Positions 27,214 through 35,737 of a stretch of 64,000 bases of DNA are shown here, one piece after another. Made by a program: the position numbers and the translations under genes. The notes under the pieces were generated by a model. It did not search any database and was not told where the DNA came from. It was given only the letters and a program-made list of their open reading frames with translations. The DNA is from Dryocola sp032051265 (GTDB lineage: Bacteria; Pseudomonadota; Gammaproteobacteria; Enterobacterales; Enterobacteriaceae): positions 1 to 64,000 of the forward strand of contig DAMBYU010000010.1 in the NCBI GenBank assembly GCA_032051265.1. Reading direction: 5' to 3'. Positions within the stretch are counted from its first letter, which is position 1. The number at the start of each line of letters is the position of its first letter.

Positions 27214-28266
27214 TCAGAACTGATAAACCATGCCTAATGCCACGATATCATCGTTATTGATGCCCAGCGGATTATCGCTATCCAGCTGGTTAATTCTGTA
27301 ATCGACAAACGCTGACATGTTTTTATTGAAGTAATAAGTTAGGCCAGCATCAACATATTTCACCAGATCCGCATCACCAACGCCTTCAATATCTTTTCCT
27401 TTCTGCTGCACGTAACCCAGAGATGGACGCAGACCGAAATCAAACTGATATTGTACGACAGCTTCAAAACTCTGTGTTTTATTAGCAAAGCCACCGGAAA
27501 CTGGCGTCATATTACGCGTTTCGGAATACATCGAAGCGATATAAACATTATTCGCATCGTATTTCACGCCGGCGGCCCAGGCATCGGCTTTGTCGCCTTC
27601 GCCACGCGCCTGCAGCTGCTGCGCGTCTGTACGATCAGAGGTGGTGTAGGCGCCGCCAACCTGGAAGTCGCTGCCGCCGAAGTCATAAGTTAACGCCGTA
27701 CCGAAGCCGTCGCCGTTCTGCTTAGCAACGTCGCGGTTTTCGTTTTTACCTTGATACTGCAAAGTCAGATTCAGACCGTCAACCGCGCCGAAGAAGTCGG
27801 TGCTGCGGAACGTGGCCAGGCCAGACGCGCGCTTGGTCATAAAGTTATCGGTTCTGGCGGACGAGTCACCGCCAAATTCCGGGAACATATCGGTCCAGGC
27901 TTCCACGTCATATAACGCGCCCAGGCTGCGGCCATAATCGAAAGAGCCGAAATTGGCATATTTAAGACCGGCGAAAGCGTAACGTGTTTTCATGGACGAA
28001 TTGCTTTCGTCTTTATTACCCGCGAATTCAGCTTCCCACTGGCCGTAGCCGGTCAATTGATCGTTAATCTGAGTTTCGCCTTTAAAACCAAAACGCACAT
28101 AGGTCTGGTCGCCGTCTTTACTGGCATCGTCGCTGATGTAATGCATCGCTTTGACTTTGCCGTAAAGATTAAGCTTGTTGTCGTCCTTATTATAAATTTC
28201 CGCCGCCTGAGAAGAGGCGGAAGCAACAATACCCATCACCATTAATGCCAGAGTGGTCTTTTTCAT
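27214..28266 (-). CDS. phoE: Phosphoporin PhoE
   Basis: Trimeric outer-membrane general porin preferring anions, made under phosphate limitation. 350 residues: signal peptide of about 21 residues ending SQA, mature N-terminus AEIYNKDDNKLNLYGKV, constriction-loop segment with PEFGG, and terminal Phe (GMVYQF) for BAM recognition. Position between crl and proB and the Pho box upstream support PhoE over other OmpC/F paralogues. Confidence 0.95.
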   Translation of the reverse strand: MKKTTLALMVMGIVASASSQAAEIYNKDDNKLNLYGKVKAMHYISDDASKDGDQTYVRFGFKGETQINDQLTGYGQWEAEFAGNKDESNSSMKTRYAFAGLKYANFGSFDYGRSLGALYDVEAWTDMFPEFGGDSSARTDNFMTKRASGLATFRSTDFFGAVDGLNLTLQYQGKNENRDVAKQNGDGFGTALTYDFGGSDFQVGGAYTTSDRTDAQQLQARGEGDKADAWAAGVKYDANNVYIASMYSETRNMTPVSGGFANKTQSFEAVVQYQFDFGLRPSLGYVQQKGKDIEGVGDADLVKYVDAGLTYYFNKNMSAFVDYRINQLDSDNPLGINNDDIVALGMVYQF

Positions 28267-28344
28267 TTTTCATCCCAATGTGTTTACGCGCTAATAAACG
28301 GGCGACATCCCGTTAAAAAACGCAGAGAGTTTTATCCTCCGGAG

Positions 28345-28362
28345 ATGAAAGATTTATGACGG
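28345..28362 (-). promoter_or_regulatory. Pho box of phoE
   Basis: On the minus strand CCGTCATAAATCTTTCAT, two 7-mers (CCGTCAT, CTTTCAT) spaced by AAAT, fits the PhoB consensus CTGTCAT-AWAW-CTGTCAY. It lies about 80 bases upstream of the phoE start. Confidence 0.8.
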
Positions 28363-28399
28363 TTTAAGATAAAGTTTAAATAAAGCGAATAAAGTTTTT

Positions 28400-28417
28400 C
28401 CGTCATAAATATGTCAA
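28400..28417 (+). promoter_or_regulatory. Second, oppositely oriented Pho-box-like site
   Basis: CCGTCATAAATATGTCAA on the plus strand again has the 7-4-7 PhoB layout (CCGTCAT, ATGTCAA) and faces proB, whose start is 138 bases downstream. It could be a second phoE site or bring proB under phosphate control. Match to the second half is weaker. Confidence 0.45.
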
Positions 28418-28554
28418 ACTTTGCCGCTACGCTTGCCGATCTGTCCCGGTTTATGGCGTCTTTTCCCTTAGAGCCTGTTGGCAAGCCGTGCCAGTCCTGT
28501 TACAACGTCATCTGGCTTTTAATTTTTTCAATTTCGTTGAAATGGCAGAGAATC

Positions 28555-29658
28555 ATGAGTGACAGCCAGACGCTGGTGGTAAAACTTGGCACCAGCGTAT
28601 TAACCGGTGGCTCACGCCGCCTGAACCGCGCCCATATTGTTGAACTCGTGCGTCAGTGCGCTCAGCTTCACGCGAGCGGGCATCGCATTGTCATTGTCAC
28701 CTCCGGGGCGATTGCCGCCGGGCGTGAGCATCTGGGCTATCCCGAACTTCCGGCAACCATCGCTTCCAAACAGCTGCTGGCGGCCGTCGGCCAAAGCCGT
28801 TTAATCCAGCTATGGGAACAGCTCTTTTCTATTTACGGTATCCACGTCGGGCAGATGTTGCTTACCCGCGCCGATATGGAAGACCGCGAGCGCTTCCTCA
28901 ACGCCCGGGATACGCTCCGGGCGCTGCTTGATAACAATATCGTGCCGATAATTAACGAAAACGATGCGGTGGCAACCGCAGAAATCAAAGTCGGCGATAA
29001 CGATAACCTCTCAGCGCTGGCCGCTATTCTGGCCGGGGCAGATAAACTGTTGCTGCTGACAGATCAGCAGGGGCTGTACACCGCCGACCCGCGCAACAAC
29101 CCGGCGGCGGAACTTATCAAAGAAGTCCGCGGCATAGACGATGCGCTACGTGCGGTTGCAGGCGATAGCGTATCAGGCCTGGGGACCGGCGGCATGAGCA
29201 CCAAACTGCAGGCTGCCGATGTCGCCTGTCGCGCGGGGATCGATGTGATTATCGCTGCTGGCAGCAAACCTGGCGTAATCGGCGATGTGATGGCTGGCAC
29301 GCCGGTTGGCACACGTTTTCACGCACAGCTTTCTCCCCTGGAAAACCGCAAGCGTTGGATCTTCGGCGCGCCGCCTGCGGGAGAGATCACCGTTGATGAC
29401 GGCGCTTTATCCGCCATTCTCGAACGCGGCAGCTCGCTGCTGCCAAAAGGAATTAAAAGCGTGAACGGCAACTTCTCCCGCGGTGAAGTTATCCGTATCC
29501 GCAGCCTTGAGGGACGCGATGTGGCTCACGGCGTCTGCCGCTATAACAGCGATGCGCTACGCCTTATCGCAGGCCATCACTCACAACAGATTGATGCGAT
29601 CCTCGGCTATGAATACGGCCCGGTCGCGGTGCACCGTGACGACATGATCGTTAACTAA
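28555..29658 (+). CDS. proB: Glutamate 5-kinase
   Basis: First step of proline synthesis: ATP-dependent glutamate to glutamyl-5-phosphate, feedback-inhibited by proline. 367 residues as in E. coli: N-terminal amino-acid-kinase domain (VVKLGTSVLTGG, VTSGAIAAG, INENDAVAT, LLTDQQGLYTADPR) and C-terminal PUA domain (about 275-367). The frame extends 48 codons upstream without homology, so the start is ATG 28555. proA follows after 10 bases. Confidence 0.97.
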   Translation: MSDSQTLVVKLGTSVLTGGSRRLNRAHIVELVRQCAQLHASGHRIVIVTSGAIAAGREHLGYPELPATIASKQLLAAVGQSRLIQLWEQLFSIYGIHVGQMLLTRADMEDRERFLNARDTLRALLDNNIVPIINENDAVATAEIKVGDNDNLSALAAILAGADKLLLLTDQQGLYTADPRNNPAAELIKEVRGIDDALRAVAGDSVSGLGTGGMSTKLQAADVACRAGIDVIIAAGSKPGVIGDVMAGTPVGTRFHAQLSPLENRKRWIFGAPPAGEITVDDGALSAILERGSSLLPKGIKSVNGNFSRGEVIRIRSLEGRDVAHGVCRYNSDALRLIAGHHSQQIDAILGYEYGPVAVHRDDMIVN

Positions 29659-29668
29659 GGAGCTGGCA

Positions 29669-30922
29669 ATGCTGGAACAAATGGGCAAAGACGCGAAAGC
29701 GGCTTCTTACAAAATGGCGCTGCTCTCAGGGCCTGAGAAAAATCGCGTGCTGCAACGCATGGCGGATTATCTGGAAGAGCAGGCCGAAGAAATTCTTATT
29801 GCTAACGAGCAGGACGTGCTGGAAGCTCGCCGTAACGGCCTGAGTGAAGCCATGCTTGACCGCCTGCAACTCACTCCCGTACGCCTGAAAGGCATCGCTG
29901 ACGACGTGCGCCAGGTGTGCAGTCTTGCCGATCCGGTAGGGCAGGTGATCGACGGCGGCCTGTTAGACAGCGGTCTGCGCCTTGAGCGCCGCCGCGTGCC
30001 GCTGGGCGTGATTGGTGTGATCTACGAAGCGCGGCCTAACGTGACGGTAGACGTTGCCTCCCTGTGCCTGAAAACCGGCAACGCCGCTATTCTGCGCGGC
30101 GGTAAAGAGACGTGGCGCACCAATGCGGCAACCGTAAAAGTCATTCAGCAGGCGCTGGTCGAATGCGGCTTGCCAGCCGCTGCGGTGCAGGCCATTGAAA
30201 GCCCGGATCGCGCGCTGGTCAACGAGCTGCTGAAGATGGATCGCTACGTAGATATGCTGATCCCGCGTGGTGGTGCAGGGCTGCACAAACTTTGCCGTGA
30301 GCAGTCCACCATTCCGGTTATTACCGGCGGGATTGGCGTTTGCCATACCTTCGTGGACGATACGGCGGAAGTCGAACCGGCGCTGAAAATTATCGTCAAC
30401 GCCAAAACTCAGCGCCCAAGTACCTGTAACACGCTGGAAACGCTGTTGGTGCATCAGGGCATCGCGGTAACTTTCCTGCCAGCGCTCAGCAAGCAGATGG
30501 CGGAATCTGGCGTCACCTTGCATGCGGACGAAAAATCCCTGCCGCTGTTGCACAACGGCCCGGCAGAAGTGCTGGCGGTAAAAGCGGAAGAGTACGACGA
30601 CGAATGGCTGTCGCTGCATTTGAACGTGAAGGTTGTAGCGGACCTGGATGAGGCCATCGGCCATATTCGCGAGCATGGCACACAGCATTCCGATGCGATC
30701 CTGACCCGCACGCTACGCAACGCGGACCGCTTTGTGAATGAAGTGGATTCTTCGGCAGTGTATGTGAACGCCTCCACGCGCTTTACCGACGGCGCCCAGT
30801 TCGGCCTTGGCGCAGAAGTGGCTGTGAGCACGCAAAAACTCCACGCTCGCGGCCCGATGGGCCTGGAAGCGCTGACTACCTATAAATGGATTGGATTCGG
30901 CGACGACACGATTCGTGAGTGA
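29669..30922 (+). CDS. proA: Glutamate-5-semialdehyde dehydrogenase (gamma-glutamyl phosphate reductase)
   Basis: NADPH-dependent reduction of glutamyl-5-phosphate, probably in complex with ProB. 417 residues as in E. coli, aldehyde-dehydrogenase fold. Catalytic Cys lies in QRPSTCNTLETLLV; NASTRFTDGAQFGLGAEVAVST is the conserved late motif. ATG behind AAGGAGCTGGCA. In E. coli thrW follows directly; here 19 kb separate proA from thrW. Confidence 0.97.
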   Translation: MLEQMGKDAKAASYKMALLSGPEKNRVLQRMADYLEEQAEEILIANEQDVLEARRNGLSEAMLDRLQLTPVRLKGIADDVRQVCSLADPVGQVIDGGLLDSGLRLERRRVPLGVIGVIYEARPNVTVDVASLCLKTGNAAILRGGKETWRTNAATVKVIQQALVECGLPAAAVQAIESPDRALVNELLKMDRYVDMLIPRGGAGLHKLCREQSTIPVITGGIGVCHTFVDDTAEVEPALKIIVNAKTQRPSTCNTLETLLVHQGIAVTFLPALSKQMAESGVTLHADEKSLPLLHNGPAEVLAVKAEEYDDEWLSLHLNVKVVADLDEAIGHIREHGTQHSDAILTRTLRNADRFVNEVDSSAVYVNASTRFTDGAQFGLGAEVAVSTQKLHARGPMGLEALTTYKWIGFGDDTIRE

Positions 30923-30940
30923 TTGCTAAGTAATGAAAGG

Positions 30941-30977
30941 GCGGATGTCAGGCTGCGGCCCGGCATCCGCTTTTTTA
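30941..30977. terminator. Terminator between proA and deoQ
   Basis: GCGGATG...CATCCGC (30941-30947 with 30964-30970), with an inner GC-rich stem, followed by TTTTTT. It ends the proBA transcript. Confidence 0.82.
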
Positions 30978-30980
30978 TCG

Positions 30981-31769
30981 TTACTCGCCCTCTGAATCAG
31001 GGGTGATGACCTTGACGAACCCGTTCCGGCAGTGTGCGGCATAATCTGCCGGTAAAGGACGGTCGCTAATCAACACGTCAAACGCCGAAAGCGGGCCAAT
31101 ACTGGCGGGGGCGACTTCATCAAACAACGCATGACGCGTCAGCAGGATCTTGCGTAATCCACGCTCCATAGCTTTGCGTTTGATGGCAAGATCGTCCGGA
31201 TTAAACCAGCTAACGCCAAAGTGCTCGTGCACGCCGCTTGCAGAAATAAAAACTTTCCGTGGATTGAGCGAATCCAGCGCCGACGGGTTGTTGGCATCGT
31301 AAAACGCATCGCTCTTCGCCCGATAGGTGCCGCCGCACAGCACAGCGGTGGCGTTGGGCTTTTCATTCAGCGCCATAAATACCCGGTGCGAGTAACAAAT
31401 GCCGGTAAAGGTAATGTCATCCGGGATCATGCCGATCACCAGCGGCATTTCCGGCCCGTTATCAAAAAACACCAGATCGTTTTCACTCACCAGGCCTGCC
31501 GTCAGGATCGCCACGGGCAAGTCATCCCGGTGGTGGATCTTTTCGCCCGACAGTGGCGCGTTGACTGGCGAGGAAGCCGGTTTGTTCACCATTACGATAT
31601 AGCCACCCAGCAGCGTGAGCGGCAGCGGTTCATCATCCTGACTAAGATCCCGGCGAATGGTCATAACCGAGACTTCCAGCATGCGGGCGGCCTCTTTGAG
31701 ATGGATCCGGTCGGTCTTCTTTAAGAGCTCCATCAGACGCCGGATACGTTCTTTTTGCTTGGTTTCCAT
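30981..31769 (-). CDS. deoQ: DeoR-family repressor of the deoxyribose operon
   Basis: 262-residue DeoR-type repressor. N-terminal HTH (RLMELLKKTDRIHLKEAARMLEVSVMTIRRDL, about 10-41) and C-terminal sugar-phosphate sensor domain (VFFDNGPEMPLVI, LCGGTYRAKSDAF, ISASGVHEHFG). It resembles E. coli DeoR, and its place divergent from deoKPX matches deoQ of the Salmonella deoQKPX cluster. It is expected to repress deoKPX until a deoxyribose-derived phosphate accumulates. The 324-base intergenic region holds a long palindrome (32022-32063). Confidence 0.82.
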   Translation of the reverse strand: METKQKERIRRLMELLKKTDRIHLKEAARMLEVSVMTIRRDLSQDDEPLPLTLLGGYIVMVNKPASSPVNAPLSGEKIHHRDDLPVAILTAGLVSENDLVFFDNGPEMPLVIGMIPDDITFTGICYSHRVFMALNEKPNATAVLCGGTYRAKSDAFYDANNPSALDSLNPRKVFISASGVHEHFGVSWFNPDDLAIKRKAMERGLRKILLTRHALFDEVAPASIGPLSAFDVLISDRPLPADYAAHCRNGFVKVITPDSEGE

Positions 31770-32021
31770 TCACCTTCTCCGCAAGTCGTGTTGCGTATGT
31801 TCCTGTAGTAACATTTTTTTCTCAAGGAACAGGATATCGTTGCATTACTATACTGCCGGACATGAAGAATTAAAAGCGCGATCGCTCGCGTTTTTACGAT
31901 TATAAGTACTTTAAATTCATCGTATTGTGATGATTTTTATATTTTGCTTGCTCGTCAAAAAACGCAGGCGTGCCTATTAAACAAACAACGGTATGATCTT
32001 TTAATCGCGATCTTAGTCACA

Positions 32022-32063
32022 AATGATATTTAAATAACATGATAATGTTACTTAAATATCATT
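32022..32063. promoter_or_regulatory. Palindromic operator candidate for DeoQ
   Basis: 19-bp arms AATGATATTTAAATAACAT and ATGTTACTTAAATATCATT around GATA are inverted repeats with a single mismatch. Located 31 bases before the deoK start, between the divergent deoQ and deoK promoters, it is the obvious binding site for a dimeric or tetrameric DeoR-type repressor. The rest of the 31770-32093 region is AT-rich with no gene. Confidence 0.7.
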
Positions 32064-32093
32064 GTTATGTGATTGTTTCTGAGAGGAAGTAAA

Positions 32094-33014
32094 ATGGATA
32101 TCGCGGTTATCGGCTCTAACATGGTGGATCTCATCACCTACACCAACCAGATGCCCAAAGAAGGAGAAACCCTGGAAGCGCCGGCCTTTAAAATCGGCTG
32201 CGGCGGTAAAGGGGCGAACCAGGCCGTGGCGGCTGCCAAGCTTAATTCGAAAGTGCTGATGCTGACAAAAGTCGGGGACGATATTTTTGCGGATAATACC
32301 ATTCGCAATCTTGAGTCCTGGGGCATTAATACCACCTATGTAGAAAAAGTGCCGTGTACCAGCAGCGGCGTGGCGCCTATATTTGTGAATGCCAACTCCA
32401 GCAACAGTATTCTGATTATTAAAGGGGCAAATAAGTTTCTCTCCCCGGAAGATATCGATCGCGCGGCAGACGATTTAAAAAAATGTAAGCTTATTGTCTT
32501 GCAGCTGGAAGTTCAGCTGGAGACGGTTTACCACGCTATTGAGTTTGGTAATAAGCACGGCATTGAGGTGCTATTAAATCCGGCGCCTGCACTGCGTGAA
32601 TTTGACATGTCCTATGCCTGTAAATGTGATTTCTTTGTACCTAATGAAACCGAACTTGAAATATTAACCGGGATGCCGGTTGATAGCTATGAACGCATTC
32701 GTACCGCCGCCCGCAGCCTGGTTGATAAAGGGCTGAACAATATTATCGTGACGATGGGCGAAAAAGGGGCGTTATGGATGACGCGCGAGCAGGAAGTGCA
32801 TGTTCCTGCTTTTAATGTGAATGCGGTTGATACCAGCGGGGCAGGCGACGCCTTCATTGGTTGCTTTACCCATTATTATGTCCAGAGCGGTAGCGTTGAA
32901 GCCGCCATGAAAAAAGCAGCCCTCTTCGCGGCCTTTAGCGTCACGGGGAAAGGCACGCAATCATCTTACCCGAGCATTGAACAATTTAACGAGTTCCTGA
33001 CGTTAAACGAATAA
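32094..33014 (+). CDS. deoK: 2-Deoxy-D-ribokinase
   Basis: PfkB/ribokinase-family enzyme phosphorylating 2-deoxy-D-ribose to deoxyribose 5-phosphate, which DeoC aldolase then splits. 306 residues, almost the same as Salmonella DeoK. GGKGANQAVAAAKL is PfkB signature 1; NAVDTSGAGDAFIGCF is signature 2 with the catalytic Asp. ATG 32094 follows GAGAGGAAGTAAA; an upstream in-frame TTG at 32073 is unlikely. First gene of deoKPX. Confidence 0.94.
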   Translation: MDIAVIGSNMVDLITYTNQMPKEGETLEAPAFKIGCGGKGANQAVAAAKLNSKVLMLTKVGDDIFADNTIRNLESWGINTTYVEKVPCTSSGVAPIFVNANSSNSILIIKGANKFLSPEDIDRAADDLKKCKLIVLQLEVQLETVYHAIEFGNKHGIEVLLNPAPALREFDMSYACKCDFFVPNETELEILTGMPVDSYERIRTAARSLVDKGLNNIIVTMGEKGALWMTREQEVHVPAFNVNAVDTSGAGDAFIGCFTHYYVQSGSVEAAMKKAALFAAFSVTGKGTQSSYPSIEQFNEFLTLNE

Positions 33015-33040
33015 TCCCTTGCACTGTAAAAGGTAGCACT

Positions 33041-34357
33041 ATGAACGATAAAAAAATAATTCAGATGCCCGATGGGTATCTGAATAAGACCCCGCTGTTC
33101 CAGTTTATTTTGTTATCCTGTTTATTCCCGTTATGGGGATGCGCAGCCGCATTAAATGATATTCTGATTACACAGTTTAAAAGTGTATTTTCACTCAGTA
33201 ATTTTGCCTCGGCATTAGTACAGAGCGCATTTTACGGCGGTTATTTTTTAATAGCGATTCCGGCATCCCTTGTTATTAAGAAAACCAGTTATAAAGCGGC
33301 GATATTAACCGGCCTGACGCTGTATATCGTCGGCTGTACGCTCTTTTTCCCGGCGTCGCACATGGCAACCTACACCATGTTCCTCGCGGCTATTTTCGCC
33401 ATTGCGATTGGCCTGAGCTTCCTGGAAACGGCAGCGAACACCTACAGTTCAATGATTGGGCCGAAGGCATACGCCACGTTACGCCTGAACATCAGCCAGA
33501 CTTTTTATCCGATTGGCGCAGTCTCCGGCATTCTGCTGGGTAAATATCTGGTCTTTTCCGAAGGCGAAAGCCTGGAAAAACAGATGGCGGGCATGAATGC
33601 TGAGCAGATCCATAACTTCAAAGTGCTGATGCTGGAAAACACGCTCGAACCCTACAAGTACATGATTATGGTGCTGGTGGTGGTGATGGTACTGTTTCTG
33701 CTGACCCGCTTCCCGACCTGTAAAGTGGCGCAAACGGCGACCCATAAACGCCCGTCGGCGATAGATACGCTGCGTTATCTGGCCAGTAACGCCCGCTTCC
33801 GCCGCGGTATTATGGCGCAGTTTCTCTACGTTGGCATGCAGGTGGCGGTCTGGTCGTTCACTATCCGTCTGGCGCTGGAGATGGGCGATATCAACGAGCG
33901 CGATGCCTCAAACTTTATGGTCTACAGCTTTGCCTGCTTCTTCATCGGTAAGTTTATCGCCAACATACTGATGACGCGTTTTAATCCGGAAAAAGTATTG
34001 ATTCTTTACTCCATCTTCGGCGCGCTGTTTCTGGCTTATGTGGCGCTGGCGCCAGGCTTTAGCGCGGTTTATGTCGCGGTGCTGGTGAGCGTGCTGTTTG
34101 GCCCCTGCTGGGCGACCATTTATGCCGGAACGCTGGACACGGTGGATAACGAACACACCGAAATGGCGGGAGCGGTGATTGTGATGGCGATTGTTGGCGC
34201 GGCGGTTGTCCCGGCGATCCAGGGCTATGTGGCGGATATGTTCCACTCGCTGCAGCTCTCGTTCCTGGTTTCTATGCTGTGCTTTATCTACGTTGGCGTT
34301 TACTTCTGGCGTGAAAGCAAAGTGCGCGGCGATCTGTCTGAAGCCATCGCATCCTGA
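33041..34357 (+). CDS. deoP: Deoxyribose permease (FucP-like MFS)
   Basis: 438-residue, 12-helix proton-sugar symporter of the FucP branch of the major facilitator family. Family segments are PLWGCAAALNDILITQFK, the helix-4/5 region FLETAANTYSSMIGP, and SVLFGPCWATIYAG. It closely matches Salmonella DeoP. It lies 26 bases behind deoK and 11 before deoX, forming one transcription unit for deoxyribose uptake and use. Confidence 0.93.
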   Translation: MNDKKIIQMPDGYLNKTPLFQFILLSCLFPLWGCAAALNDILITQFKSVFSLSNFASALVQSAFYGGYFLIAIPASLVIKKTSYKAAILTGLTLYIVGCTLFFPASHMATYTMFLAAIFAIAIGLSFLETAANTYSSMIGPKAYATLRLNISQTFYPIGAVSGILLGKYLVFSEGESLEKQMAGMNAEQIHNFKVLMLENTLEPYKYMIMVLVVVMVLFLLTRFPTCKVAQTATHKRPSAIDTLRYLASNARFRRGIMAQFLYVGMQVAVWSFTIRLALEMGDINERDASNFMVYSFACFFIGKFIANILMTRFNPEKVLILYSIFGALFLAYVALAPGFSAVYVAVLVSVLFGPCWATIYAGTLDTVDNEHTEMAGAVIVMAIVGAAVVPAIQGYVADMFHSLQLSFLVSMLCFIYVGVYFWRESKVRGDLSEAIAS

Positions 34358-34368
34358 GAGGACTTATC

Positions 34369-35382
34369 ATGACAACACATATCGCTTTATGGCGGGAGCT
34401 CTTTGGCGAACATCCACGTACCTTGCTGAAAAATGACGATTTTACGGTAACGGCATTTCGCTATGCCAGCGGGGTTGAGGGGCTGCGGGTACAAAACAGT
34501 CGCGGCCAGCTGGTTATCCTGCCCTGGATGGGGCAGATGATCTGGGACGCCTGCTTTGACGGCAAGGATCTGACCATGCGCAATATGTTCAGCCAGCCAA
34601 AACCCGCAACGGAAGTGGTGGCGACCTACGGTTGCTTCGCCTTCCACTCTGGGCTGCTGGCGAACGGCTGCCCGGCGCCGACGGATACCCATCCGCTGCA
34701 CGGCGAAATGGCCTGTGCGGCGATGGATGAGGCCTGGCTGGAGCTGGACGGCGACAGCCTGCGTGTTACCGGGCGCTATGAATATGTGATGGGATTCGGC
34801 CATCATTATCAGGCGCAGCCTGCGGTGGTGATACACAAAGCGAGCGCGCTGTTTGAGATTCAGATGACGGTGACCAACCTTGCTTCGGTGGCGATGCCGT
34901 TACAGTACATGTGCCATATGAACTATGCATATGTGCCGGATGCCACATTTAGCCAGAATATCCCGGACGAGGCGCTGAAGCTGCGAGAGTCGGTGCCGGC
35001 GCATGTGAAGCCCACCGAGCAGTGGCTGGCGTTTAACCAGCGTATCCTGCAGGGAGAAGCCTCGCTGACGACGTTAAACGAGCCCGATTTTTACGATCCG
35101 GAGATCGTCTTCTTTGCGGACAAGCTTGATGCCTGGACGGATAAACCTGAATTCAGCATGATCGCGCCGGATGGCACCACGTTCGTCACCCGCTTTGCAA
35201 GCTCTGAGCTGAACTACGTCACCCGCTGGATTTTGTATAACGGCGATCAGCAGGTTGCCGCGTTTGCTCTGCCCGCCACCTGCCGACCAGAAGGTTTCCT
35301 TGCCGCGCAGCGTAACGGCACGTTGATTCAGATAGAGCCGCAGCAAACCCGGACTTTTACCGTTACGACCGGGATCGCCTGA
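34369..35382 (+). CDS. deoX: DeoX, aldose 1-epimerase-like protein of the deoxyribose operon
   Basis: 337-residue galactose-mutarotase-fold protein (DUF4432-like), third gene of deoKPX as in Salmonella. Visible features are LPWMGQMIWDA, HPLHGEMACA, and GFGHHYQAQP with candidate catalytic histidines, and NYVTRWILYNGDQQVAAFALPATCRPEGF. It may interconvert deoxyribose anomers; its role is not proven. A damaged second copy of its middle section lies at 37897-38107. Confidence 0.9.
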   Translation: MTTHIALWRELFGEHPRTLLKNDDFTVTAFRYASGVEGLRVQNSRGQLVILPWMGQMIWDACFDGKDLTMRNMFSQPKPATEVVATYGCFAFHSGLLANGCPAPTDTHPLHGEMACAAMDEAWLELDGDSLRVTGRYEYVMGFGHHYQAQPAVVIHKASALFEIQMTVTNLASVAMPLQYMCHMNYAYVPDATFSQNIPDEALKLRESVPAHVKPTEQWLAFNQRILQGEASLTTLNEPDFYDPEIVFFADKLDAWTDKPEFSMIAPDGTTFVTRFASSELNYVTRWILYNGDQQVAAFALPATCRPEGFLAAQRNGTLIQIEPQQTRTFTVTTGIA

Positions 35383-35463
35383 GGTAATCAACGCTTCGCA
35401 GCCTGCTAGCATCAGGAAGTCGGGCACCTGATGCAGATCGGTTGGCCGATCTAATGGATGTAT

Positions 35464-35500
35464 AAAAATCCGGAAATGTCCCGCATTTCCGGATTTTTTA
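35464..35500 (+). terminator. Terminator of deoKPX
   Basis: AAAAATCCGGAAATG-TCCCG-CATTTCCGGATTTTTT, a strong stem with T run, about 80 bases after deoX. The following 35501-35737 is AT-rich and holds no convincing gene. Confidence 0.92.
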
Positions 35501-35737
35501 TGCGCATCAGAGCCTGTATTTATAGTCAGTTATCAAATAAATTCGTATTTTTCATTTATATCCTCGCTTTGATTGATGATGGATATTTGCTAAATCAGCG
35601 TCATTATCCCTTAATAGAAAATACCGCCATTAATTGCTTATGGTCAAAATTTTCAACGAATTGTGATTCAGTCTTCTATCATGAACGGCAGTAGCTGTAC
35701 TTAAAAAAGCATTCTCACGCAAAATTATAAAAAGCTA

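Noticed and set aside
35458..35694. 78-codon plus-strand frame (64 codons from ATG 35500) with a short hydrophobic stretch, considered as microcin immunity gene
   Set aside because: It runs through the deoKPX terminator, lacks a ribosome-binding site and has only about 15 hydrophobic residues; no resemblance to Cvi.
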